From the NCBI GenBank assembly GCA_000381625.1, contig KB906767.1:4269357-4333356 (forward strand): a DNA stretch of 64,000 nt, read 5' to 3'. The position numbers and the translations under genes are program-made. A model generated the notes under the pieces. It was not told where the DNA came from, did no database searches, and saw only the letters and a list, made by a program, of their open reading frames with translations. This document shows, in pieces, positions 45,085-53,546 of this stretch (position 1 is its first letter; the number at the start of each line of letters is the position of its first letter). Source of the stretch: Bryobacterales bacterium KBS 96. Its GTDB lineage: Bacteria; Acidobacteriota; Terriglobia; Bryobacterales; Bryobacteraceae.

Positions 45085-46119
45085 TCATTCGTAACCTTCC
45101 TCGTTTTCGGTAACGGATGTTTTCATTGATGATTGGAACCGTTCAGCTTGGTCCACCATTTCGCGGCTTAGCCGATGCATCTTTATCTGTAAATCGAGGT
45201 CTAAAGAACGTGCAAATCCCTCCAAGCCCGGGAAGAGCGAGCCTCTATGTATGTTTGCGGCATTTAGATGCTCAAGAAAATCAACCCGCAAGTCGCCACC
45301 AATTTCAAGCTTTTTGATTCTCGGAGTAGAAACTAAGTTCGGGTGGATCATCATCCGCATTACAAGCTGGTTCATTGAGGGGACATGCCAGCACTTGCAA
45401 AGAAAAAGACCACGCTGGCTCGTCATCCAGGAATCTGTTTTTCGAGGCTCCACCCGTACTACCATTTGTGGTGCATCGTCATCGTGTTCGTCAGTTCCGG
45501 GTGCCAAAAGCTCGTTGATATAGCCCGCTCGCTGCAACGGATTCGAAGGAATTCTTTTCCTGCTTTGCGCCTGGAGAATTCTATTTCCGCGTTCCTCAAG
45601 CCAATCTAAATCGATCGCCCAGACGGCTGCTTTTGGAGTCTCATCCTCCAGAGCGAAGTAGGCAGCTACGTACGGTGAGGCGGTCCAATCCAGAAGGCGC
45701 GTCGGCGTGCCATGATGTTGCATGAGCGCCAGCCAGCTCGTTAGATCACCCTCTTCCGGCAGGTAATTGCGATATTGATGAGCCTCCCACTGGAACCTGG
45801 ACATCAGTTCTTGCTCGTAAGAACGCACATCGAGCTGTTGATAAAACTCAAAATATTGGCTTTTCCCGCTCACTCGCAAACGGCGGTCGATTGACGGATA
45901 CAAGGCCCAGCTTGCGTCTGACTGCCCACGGTAGGCCCAAACACCATGCATGCCTCTGAACCAATTGACAAAGTCCTCCCAAGACTCGGCCTCTTCGACG
46001 TATAAGAACTTGTCAAATGGGTTGTCGCCCAGGTAATCATCACCTACCGAACTCCATGCGTCCACGAAGGTTTTGAATTGCTGGTACCACACTGCTTCGT
46101 TTGCGTGTCGTGTTAGCAC
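45085..46119 (-). CDS. FRG-domain protein
   Basis: A 344-residue protein starting at GTG 46119. The FRG domain is clear: WEDFVNWFRGMHGVWAYRGQ with the YRGQ motif, SDASWALYPSIDRRL, then WLALMQHHGTPTRLLDWTAS followed by PYVAAYFALED. FRG proteins are of unknown activity but are common in phage-defence and toxin loci. The C-terminal part (QRGLFLCKCWHVPSMNQLVM) is normal for the family. It is intact amid degraded genes and reads towards the small conserved gene. Confidence 0.8.
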   Translation of the reverse strand: MLTRHANEAVWYQQFKTFVDAWSSVGDDYLGDNPFDKFLYVEEAESWEDFVNWFRGMHGVWAYRGQSDASWALYPSIDRRLRVSGKSQYFEFYQQLDVRSYEQELMSRFQWEAHQYRNYLPEEGDLTSWLALMQHHGTPTRLLDWTASPYVAAYFALEDETPKAAVWAIDLDWLEERGNRILQAQSRKRIPSNPLQRAGYINELLAPGTDEHDDDAPQMVVRVEPRKTDSWMTSQRGLFLCKCWHVPSMNQLVMRMMIHPNLVSTPRIKKLEIGGDLRVDFLEHLNAANIHRGSLFPGLEGFARSLDLDLQIKMHRLSREMVDQAERFQSSMKTSVTENEEGYE

Positions 46120-46508
46120 AGCAGGATTTTCTCATGACCTCGGTTCTAAGCGCAGTAGCATTAGTAGTTCGCCTTACATGTTCAGACTTCGCACGGATTA
46201 CTGCTGAAAAAGCCGAATCGTACTTTTAACACGAACCCTCGGAGCAGGCCGCGGTCTCCCCGGAGAACCGGTATCCGAGCCGCGGACTGACGGTACGCAG
46301 CTAGACCAGTCAGAGTTCTCTTCGTTTGCGGCCAGCATGCCACCACTTCCAAGGTCATCCGACATTGTCAGTGCGAGGAGGCCTGGTAGCCATGTCTCGT
46401 TGGAGTGAGCGGGTCGAAGTGCGGCGTTGACCACCAGAATAGCGATGTCGTTAGATCGCATTCGCTATCAATCAATCTGTCTAAGTATCGATAGCAGGCA
46501 CCAAAGTG
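46120..46508. other. Gene-poor stretch with unassigned frames
   Basis: Upstream of the FRG gene; contains short minus-strand frames (for example 46198-46461) without recognisable features. Its right part continues the reading frame of the OPT remnant but no longer looks like a transporter. Confidence 0.4.
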
Positions 46509-46758
46509 TCGCCGGTCAATGACGAGCGCCAAGCCGATCATGACGGCGATGCCGATTGTGTAGAACGGATGCGGCGTCACGATAAGCGCATTCTTCCAGG
46601 TGGGCTTGAATTGCAGTCCGGCCCAAGCCAGGCCGAGCAGCGCCTCGCCGGCGATCAGGCCCCGATGCGGTCAATACGCCCGAGTTTTCGACTCGCGCCT
46701 TCTGTGCTTCGTTCAAACCATGCCGCAGACGGCGTCCCCCATCCGCTAATCGTTCGAA
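46509..46758 (-). pseudogene. OPT-family transporter, C-terminal remnant
   Basis: On the minus strand FERLADGGRRLRHGLNEAQ and VENSGVLTASG are followed, one base out of frame, by LIAGEALLGLAWAGLQFKP then TPHPFYTIGIAVMIGLALVI. SG-LIAGEALLG is the hallmark near the C-terminus of oligopeptide (OPT) transporters. An in-frame TGA lies directly upstream of FERLAD, and no other transporter sequence is seen. Only the last segments remain, with a frameshift in the signature. Confidence 0.5.
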
Positions 46759-47308
46759 TCCTCATTCAGCTTGGCCTTAGTCCAGAAAGAGTTATTCACA
46801 CTTCGTCGCGATGCCGTGATCGGAGGCACGCTTCGTATTGACGAGACAATTGTCGAAGGTGCGTCGTCCACGGTCAAGAGGGAAAGAGGGAAGCGCCCGC
46901 GGCAATTGTTTATATCCACACGGCCTTCGAGTCCAAATTGGCCATTGGCTTCGATAATGCACCCCAGATCCAGAGACTGGTTTTTTTCCGTCCCCCCAGA
47001 GGGCCGTCCTTGGGGATCCCAAGCTATCTTAAGCCCGCCGCAGTTCGTGCCCGGCTAGACTTGTTCGTCAGGCGAACACGAACGGGAACGGCGGTCGAAA
47101 CAATTGACGTGAATTTTCAAGTTTCTACGGCGTACCCGCGGCATTCTCCTCTACCCAGGCGGCGGTCTGCTTGGAATCTGCACGCACTGTCTATCGAGTC
47201 GCCGTGAATAGCTCTTTGTTCTTTCGGCGTTTCGCCCAAGCGACTTCTGTCGACACGTGGAACAATGTACGATCTTACATGGCGCTAGTGCGGAGGAGGC
47301 AGGCACAC
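46759..47308. other. Gene-free spacer before the DUF1175 gene
   Basis: About 550 bases. Short plus-strand frames (for example 46771-47058) do not resemble proteins I know. The right end contains the ribosome-binding site of the DUF1175 gene. It may carry the promoter of the macroglobulin locus, though none is convincing. Confidence 0.4.
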
Positions 47309-48145
47309 GTGCAGAGGCAGAGGAAGATCCGCATCTTAGCTATGCTTGCAACTGCGGTAGCGCTTGCCGGTTGTTCGCGCACGCGCGACCAAGCGGTTCA
47401 GCCGAGGCCTTCGTTGTCCGCTGAACAGAAGGTTCCGGTTGGCGCCCCCGCTTTCACCGATTCGGCGCAAGACGGCACTCCCGACTTCCTCCGGCTCGAT
47501 ACGGAACAGGATCGAGCCGCCTTCCGCCGCTGGTTTACCTTTCTTGCTGAAGTGCAGTACTTCAATTCCCCCGGCAAACGTCCGCCGGAGATTGTGGATT
47601 GTTCATCGCTGCTTCGTTACTGCTACCGTGAAGCTCTTCGCCAGCACGATAGTCAATGGGCTTTGCAAGCACATCTACCGTTGGCGCCGGCGCTCGCATC
47701 CGTCAAAAAGTATAATTATCCCCATACTCCACTTCATGCGGAATTGTTCCGAATCCGCAGCGGACCATTCAAAAGGTCCGATCTGAGCGATGGTTCCTTC
47801 GCCCAGTTTGCGAACGCTGAAACCCTGCAACGCTTCAACACCTTCCGCGTGAGCCGCGATATTCATCGCGCCCAGCCTGGCGATCTGCTTTTCTTCAGGC
47901 GGGCGGAAGGAGAAGACCAGATCAGCTTCCATTCCATGATCTTTCTAGGCCATAGCCTGATTCAGCCTTCGCCTTCGCAATACGTTGTGTACGACACGGG
48001 CGCCGATGGTTCGAAATCGGGCGAGATCAAGCTGTTGAGCATTCGCAACCTCTTGCAATTTCCGGATACTCAGTGGCGCCCTTATGCCACCAATCGTCAG
48101 TTCTTAGGCGTCTTCCGCTGGAATATACTTCGCAATCCAACATGA
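47309..48145 (+). CDS. DUF1175 (YfaT-like) lipoprotein with NlpC/P60-like residues
   Basis: A 278-residue protein from GTG 47309, with GGAGGAGG about nine bases upstream. A lipoprotein signal ends in a lipobox (IRILAMLATAVALAGC). The core contains EIVDCSSLLRYCYREALRQH with C98 and AQPGDLLFFRR...FHSMIFLGHSLI with H208. This Cys block, PGDLxFF and His-x-x-x-(F/Y)LG order is that of NlpC/P60 cell-wall peptidases, so a peptidoglycan-directed cysteine hydrolase is inferred. In E. coli the DUF1175 gene yfaT sits next to yfaS, as here; the next gene starts inside its stop. Confidence 0.75.
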   Translation: MQRQRKIRILAMLATAVALAGCSRTRDQAVQPRPSLSAEQKVPVGAPAFTDSAQDGTPDFLRLDTEQDRAAFRRWFTFLAEVQYFNSPGKRPPEIVDCSSLLRYCYREALRQHDSQWALQAHLPLAPALASVKKYNYPHTPLHAELFRIRSGPFKRSDLSDGSFAQFANAETLQRFNTFRVSRDIHRAQPGDLLFFRRAEGEDQISFHSMIFLGHSLIQPSPSQYVVYDTGADGSKSGEIKLLSIRNLLQFPDTQWRPYATNRQFLGVFRWNILRNPT

Positions 48146-51100
48146 AACTTTCCTCTCGACGAAGGACATTTTTGCTTTGGCTGTTGCTCGGGCTGACGAT
48201 CGCCGCACCCATTGCCGGCCAGAGTGAGTTGCAACCATATTTTTCTCTCTCGAGCGACCGAACATTCGGATCTGAAGAGACGCCGGCTATTTCTCTAGCG
48301 GGTTCGCATGTGGCCGCCGTACAGATTCGTGTCTACCGGATAAAAGATCCCGTCGAATTCTACCGGAAGATCGAATCTCCTCATAACTTCGGCGCGGCCG
48401 AACGGCAGAATCTCAATAAGAAGAGCTTCCTCGGATCGATCCGCATTTGGAAGCACAGTCTTCGCCGGCGTATCCGGCTGTTTCTCCGTGGACAGTTCAC
48501 GGAGTCTGTCAGCGCTCATTTCAGGTCGCCGGCGAAACAACCAAAAGAAGCGCCGGCCGGCAGTCGAGAAAGCTACTTTGCCGAAGCGCCTGTCCTGAAC
48601 CGCGATCAATTAGTGCTCTCATTCATCCAACCTCTCAGTAAGCAGAACTGGAGTTCGGTGAACGTCCCCATCCGTGTACACGATAAGGGCATCTATTTGG
48701 TTGAGGCTGTCAGCGGCGGTCTTCGCGCCTACACGATTGTCATCAAATCAGATCTTGTATTCGTTACGAAAGTCGGTAGACAGCGGATTCTCGGCTTCGT
48801 GGCGGATCGAACTTCCGGTGAACCGGTCTCAGCGGCGACAGTCCAGGTGATGAAGCGCAACGGACCGCCTACTGCCTTCCACACGAATTCGGACGGGCTC
48901 ACTGACATCAAGGCCGAAGCGGGAGCAGGTCTCGATTCCGACAATCTCCGGATCGTCGTACAAAAGGGTGACGATGTCACCATCAACTCGTTATTGCTCT
49001 GGAACTTTGGCGAATCGGCCCGCTCGTGGACCGGCTATATCTACACGGATCGTCCGGTCTATCGGCCAGGCGATACTGTCCACTTCCGGGGCATTCTACG
49101 GCGCAGCAAATCTCCGAATGGCTACGCGATTCCCGCTGGACAGAGCTTCGCCGTGCAGATCCAGGACCCGGATGGTAAATCGGTGTACACCAGGCATCTC
49201 ACGGCCAACAGCAACGGAATTATTCACGATGAATTGATTACGAATCGCACCGCCTCGCTTGGTGGCTACTTCATTCAAGTTGGCGGCAGCGATGGAGCAA
49301 TGACCGGCAACTTTGAGATTCAGGATTATAAGAAACCTGAATACGAGGTTCGAGTTATACCAGCGAAGCCGCGCGTTCTCGAGGGAGAGAAGTTAGATCT
49401 GACAATCAACGCCCGCTATTACTACGGAGAGCCCGTTAAGAATGCCAAGGTGGAGTACTCGGTCTACCGCGCTCGCTATTTTTATCCTCTTTGGCGCGAC
49501 GCCGATGACGATTCGGGCGGCGATTCCGCTTTTGAAAATCCGAACAACGATGACGGCGCCGGAGAAGAAGTTCTGAAGGCGCAGGGCCAACTGGATGACA
49601 ATGGCAACCTGCACGTCAGTTACAACACAACCGTTTCCGGCGATCGCCACGATTATAAATACCGGATTGAATCTCGCGTCACGGACGAAGCGCGTCGCGA
49701 AATTGCGGGAACAGGCTGGGCTGTCGCCACCTACGGGACCTTTCTTCTCAACGCCGATCCACAGCGCTATTTTTATGAGCCGTCAGATAAAGCCGAGCTT
49801 TCGCTGAAGGCCATCGATTATGACGGCAAGCCCGTTAGCACGCCTGTGGAGATTGCGCTTGCACGAGTGAGCAATCGCCGGAACACGCCTCCCACGGTCG
49901 TCAGAACTGTAAATGCTACGGTAAACGCCGATGGGACCGGCGTCTCCACCGTTCTCCTTCCGCCGGAAGGCGGCTCCTATCAGATCACGATTTCGGCGCG
50001 GTCCGGAAATGGCCGGATCGTGCAGGGCTCGACCTATATCTGGATCGCGGGCGCCGGCGACACCGGCTTCTTTGGTGGCGGCAATGGGCACTCCGTGCAG
50101 ATTGTGCCCGACAAAAAGAAGTACCTGCCAGGGGAGACCGCCAACATGCTGATAGTCACCGGGAAACCGAACACTCCCGTTCTAGTGACTGTGGAAGGCC
50201 GCGATGTTCGTTTAGTGAAGCTGCTCCGGTCAACTGGACCCGCGGTCTCCTTTGCGTATCGAGTGATCTCCGATGACGAGCCCGGCTTCTTCGTCACAGC
50301 GCAGTTTGTGCGCAACGGTGAAATGTTTCAGGGACAGAAGCGTGTTGTTGTCCCACCAGAACATCATGAGCTGAATGTCCAAATCACAACGGATAAACCC
50401 CAATATTTGCCGGGCCAAACCGCCACATACAGCCTAAAAGCCACAACCCCGTCGGGGCAACCGGTTTCCGGCGCCGATCTGAGTCTCGGCGTCGTCGATG
50501 AAGCGATCTATGCGATTCGCCCCGATACCTCACCGGACTTGCTAAAGTTCTTCTACGGTAACGAAGGTAATGGCGTGAATACGCAGGATTCGCTCACTTA
50601 CTATTTCAGCGGAGAAGCCGGCAATCGCCGCATGCTGCTGGCATATTCGACCGCTTCGCGGCGGCCCCTGGCCCAGATCAAGCGCGAACCTCTGGTTCAG
50701 CCGAAGATCCGCAAGGCATTTCCGGATACGTCGTTTTGGGCAGCCGATCTCACCACCGATGCATCGGGAAGCGTTCAAACGAAGGTGTCATTCCCCGATT
50801 CGCTGACCACGTGGCGCGCCACGGTGAAAGGCGCTACCGCAAGCGATCGCTTTGGGGGAGCCGTTGCAAAAACCATCGTTCGCAAGAACGTCATCCTGCA
50901 ATTATCGATTCCCCGATTCTTCGTTCAAGGGGACGAAACCGTCATCTCGGGCATCGTCCACAACTATTTGCCGGCAGCCAAGCACGCTCGCGTATCTGTT
51001 TCGCTGACAGGCCTTGAACTGATGACCGGAAACGCCACGCAGGATGTCGATGTTCCCAGCCGTGGTGATGCCAGGGTCGATTGGCGTGTCAGAACGAAGT

Positions 51101-52803
51101 CCGGCGTCGAAGCGAAGATCACTGGAACTGCGCTTACCGACGAAGAATCGGATGCGCTTGAAATGGACGTTCCCATTCGTCCGCAAGGCATCGCGATTCA
51201 CTTGCCGAAGGGCGGAACGGTTTCGGCCGGCGGCGACGCCAATCAACAAATTGTTTTTCCAACCAGTGCGGAACCAGGGTCGCGTTCCCTATCCATCAGG
51301 CTTTCCTCGTCCATTGCCGGCTCAATTTTCAACGCCCTCGACTTTCTCACTTCCTTCCCGTACGGTTGCGTGGAGCAGACCATGTCCAGCTTCCTGCCTG
51401 ACCTGATGGTGACGAAAGCGATGCGGAATTTGAGTGGCGTTCCGCCTGTCGATCAGTCGAAGCTCAATGAGCAGGTGAAGGCTGGTCTCGATCGCCTCTA
51501 TGGCATGCAGCACGAAGATGGAGGCTGGGGTTGGTGGCCTAGCGATGCGTCCCATCCGTTCATGACCGCATATGTTGTGGCCGGCCTCGCCGAAGCGAAA
51601 GCTTTAGACGTTCATATCAAAGAAGCCGAGTTGCAGAAGGGTATCTCCTGGCTTCATTCCCAACTCGCCAAAAATACCGATCTGAAACCCGATATGCGAG
51701 CCTACATTGCCTACGCGCTCGCCATTGCTGAAGCGCCCGATGCAACTCTCACAGGAAGTCTCTATTCACAACGTTCCAAGCTCTCGCCTTACGGCGTCGC
51801 GCTTCTCGGCCTTGCGCTTGAGGCCGCGAAAGACGATCGGGCGTCTTCTTTAGCAGAAGATCTCGAGCACTCCGTCCAGCAAACTGAGGAAGAGGCTTGG
51901 TGGGTTGCGACTCGCGATGAAATGCTCGACCTGGATGCGGACGTCAGCGCGGAGGCGACCGCGTATGCCGTAAAGTTACTCACGCACGAGCGCAAGGACA
52001 GCCCGCTTCTGCCTAAGGCTGCTCTCTGGCTGGTGAACCATCGCAACGAAGGCTTCTGGTGGTCGTCAAGTAAACAAACCGCCATGGTCATCTATGGTCT
52101 GCTCGATTATGTCAAGGCGACCAATGAACTTGGCGCGGATTTCAGCGCGACCGTCCGTGTCAACGGCCAGGTAGTCGCAACGCAAAACTTTGCGGCCGGT
52201 TCGCCGATGGCGCCTCCCGAGATCTTCCTCGATGAATCGAAGCTTCGCCCCGGCTCAAATCAGATCTCAATTGCGACATCCGGCAAGGGCCAGCTTTATT
52301 ATTCGGTGGCCGGCGTTTACTACTCCAACGCCGCTCAAATGAAGCAACAGGGCGCCGTATCGCTCAACGTGCTTCGCGATTACTTCCGCCTGGTTCCCTC
52401 CAGAGAAAAGGACCATACGGTCTACGATCTGGCCAGTCTGGACGGTCCTGTTGCGTCCGGCGACATTATCGCTGTTCGCCTCACCGTCACTGGTTCTAAT
52501 TGGAGGTACCTGTTGGCGGAAGATCCCATTCCTGCCGGGACAGAATTTATAGAACGCGACAATTTGTACCAGATCCGCAGCCGGCCGCCCTGGTGGCAGT
52601 ATGCTTTCAGCCGCCGTGAATTGCACGACGACCACATGGCGATTTTCCAGACGTACTTCAATCAAGGTCAGCAGCGGTACTTTTATCTGTTAAAAGTGGT
52701 TAACCCCGGCTTGTTCCACGTCAGTCCCGCCAGCGTGAAGCCGATGTATCAGCCCGGCATCCAGGCCACGACCGAAAGCAGAACGTTGGAGGTAAAACAA
52801 TGA
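48142..52803 (+). CDS. Bacterial alpha-2-macroglobulin family protein
   Basis: A 1553-residue exported protein (signal FLLWLLLGLTIAAPIAGQ). It shows MG-type beta domains (YTDRPVYRPGDTVHFRGILR), a middle region with SGADLSLGVVDEAIYAIRPD (MG7/A2M entry), and AFPDTSFWAADLTTDASGSV leading to the A2M core. The thioester motif YGCVEQ is at residues 1074-1079, followed by a complement-like helical toroid (EDGGWGWWPSDASHPFMTAY). Such proteins trap proteases in the periplasm. It lacks an obvious lipobox, unlike many YfhM-type macroglobulins, and so is the YfaS type. It overlaps its neighbours on both sides by four bases. Confidence 0.92.
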   Translation: MKLSSRRRTFLLWLLLGLTIAAPIAGQSELQPYFSLSSDRTFGSEETPAISLAGSHVAAVQIRVYRIKDPVEFYRKIESPHNFGAAERQNLNKKSFLGSIRIWKHSLRRRIRLFLRGQFTESVSAHFRSPAKQPKEAPAGSRESYFAEAPVLNRDQLVLSFIQPLSKQNWSSVNVPIRVHDKGIYLVEAVSGGLRAYTIVIKSDLVFVTKVGRQRILGFVADRTSGEPVSAATVQVMKRNGPPTAFHTNSDGLTDIKAEAGAGLDSDNLRIVVQKGDDVTINSLLLWNFGESARSWTGYIYTDRPVYRPGDTVHFRGILRRSKSPNGYAIPAGQSFAVQIQDPDGKSVYTRHLTANSNGIIHDELITNRTASLGGYFIQVGGSDGAMTGNFEIQDYKKPEYEVRVIPAKPRVLEGEKLDLTINARYYYGEPVKNAKVEYSVYRARYFYPLWRDADDDSGGDSAFENPNNDDGAGEEVLKAQGQLDDNGNLHVSYNTTVSGDRHDYKYRIESRVTDEARREIAGTGWAVATYGTFLLNADPQRYFYEPSDKAELSLKAIDYDGKPVSTPVEIALARVSNRRNTPPTVVRTVNATVNADGTGVSTVLLPPEGGSYQITISARSGNGRIVQGSTYIWIAGAGDTGFFGGGNGHSVQIVPDKKKYLPGETANMLIVTGKPNTPVLVTVEGRDVRLVKLLRSTGPAVSFAYRVISDDEPGFFVTAQFVRNGEMFQGQKRVVVPPEHHELNVQITTDKPQYLPGQTATYSLKATTPSGQPVSGADLSLGVVDEAIYAIRPDTSPDLLKFFYGNEGNGVNTQDSLTYYFSGEAGNRRMLLAYSTASRRPLAQIKREPLVQPKIRKAFPDTSFWAADLTTDASGSVQTKVSFPDSLTTWRATVKGATASDRFGGAVAKTIVRKNVILQLSIPRFFVQGDETVISGIVHNYLPAAKHARVSVSLTGLELMTGNATQDVDVPSRGDARVDWRVRTKSGVEAKITGTALTDEESDALEMDVPIRPQGIAIHLPKGGTVSAGGDANQQIVFPTSAEPGSRSLSIRLSSSIAGSIFNALDFLTSFPYGCVEQTMSSFLPDLMVTKAMRNLSGVPPVDQSKLNEQVKAGLDRLYGMQHEDGGWGWWPSDASHPFMTAYVVAGLAEAKALDVHIKEAELQKGISWLHSQLAKNTDLKPDMRAYIAYALAIAEAPDATLTGSLYSQRSKLSPYGVALLGLALEAAKDDRASSLAEDLEHSVQQTEEEAWWVATRDEMLDLDADVSAEATAYAVKLLTHERKDSPLLPKAALWLVNHRNEGFWWSSSKQTAMVIYGLLDYVKATNELGADFSATVRVNGQVVATQNFAAGSPMAPPEIFLDESKLRPGSNQISIATSGKGQLYYSVAGVYYSNAAQMKQQGAVSLNVLRDYFRLVPSREKDHTVYDLASLDGPVASGDIIAVRLTVTGSNWRYLLAEDPIPAGTEFIERDNLYQIRSRPPWWQYAFSRRELHDDHMAIFQTYFNQGQQRYFYLLKVVNPGLFHVSPASVKPMYQPGIQATTESRTLEVKQ

Positions 52804-53546
52804 GGTCCTCGCTGACGGCTGTTTGCGCTCTTCATTTAATTGGCAATGCGTTGATACTCTGGCTCGGCTACGCCTGGCTCAGCATACCCGAGTCGAATGC
52901 CGCGCATCTTCTGTGGAGCCTGCTCATTGTTTTGGTGTTTGCCTGCTCGGCTCTGTGGCTTCATGGGACCGCGTTCGTCTATTTTCGGCGTGCTCCCGAA
53001 TCTAACCTTCGGCACTCCGCAGTCGTGGCTCTTCGACATCTTCCGGCTCTTTTCGCCCTGGCGGTGATCGTCATCGTCCTTTACTGGTTGCTAACCGTGG
53101 TTAACGGACTGTTGGACCAGCCTGCTTTCCAATTGGCCTCATGGCTCACCATGACGATTCGCAAACCCGTGCCGCCGGCTCGAATTCTTGCATTGTTCCA
53201 TGGCATCGTCTGGCTAGTGCAATGGCTCGTGCTGCCGGCGATACTCGTGCCAACAGCGGCAAAAGTTGCGGCAGAAGGCTTTGGAAGCATTCGGCGTTTG
53301 ATCGAAAAGCCTAGTTTGTTGCGCTCGCTCACGATTTTTGTGTTGCTTCTCGGCGCGGTATGGGCGCCCATGCGGCTGCTGGCGTGGGTTCCGGAGATGC
53401 CGAATTTCGCCGCCGAAATGGGCAGCTTTCTGCTGCGCGCCATCATCGCCTATCTGATGTTCGCTGGTTTCTTGCTGGCGCTCGAGCGGGCGATCTCCTC
53501 GGGCAGACCTTCTCTCACCCAGCGCAGGAGTTCCGCGATTCCGTAA
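52800..53546 (+). CDS. Membrane protein of the macroglobulin operon
   Basis: A 248-residue protein with about six hydrophobic segments, for example LHLIGNALILWLGYAWL, LLWSLLIVLVFACSALWLHG and LRSLTIFVLLLGAVWAPMRL. It starts in the stop of the macroglobulin gene (ATGA), so it is translationally coupled. No family recognised. The last 97 bases are antisense to the 3' end of the SpoIID gene, an unusual convergent overlap; the C-terminal tail (SSGRPSLTQRRSSAIP) is non-hydrophobic. Confidence 0.65.
   Translation: MRSSLTAVCALHLIGNALILWLGYAWLSIPESNAAHLLWSLLIVLVFACSALWLHGTAFVYFRRAPESNLRHSAVVALRHLPALFALAVIVIVLYWLLTVVNGLLDQPAFQLASWLTMTIRKPVPPARILALFHGIVWLVQWLVLPAILVPTAAKVAAEGFGSIRRLIEKPSLLRSLTIFVLLLGAVWAPMRLLAWVPEMPNFAAEMGSFLLRAIIAYLMFAGFLLALERAISSGRPSLTQRRSSAIP

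Noticed and set aside
46198-46461. 87-codon minus-strand frame
   Set aside because: No recognisable sequence, no ribosome-binding site, inside a degraded region.
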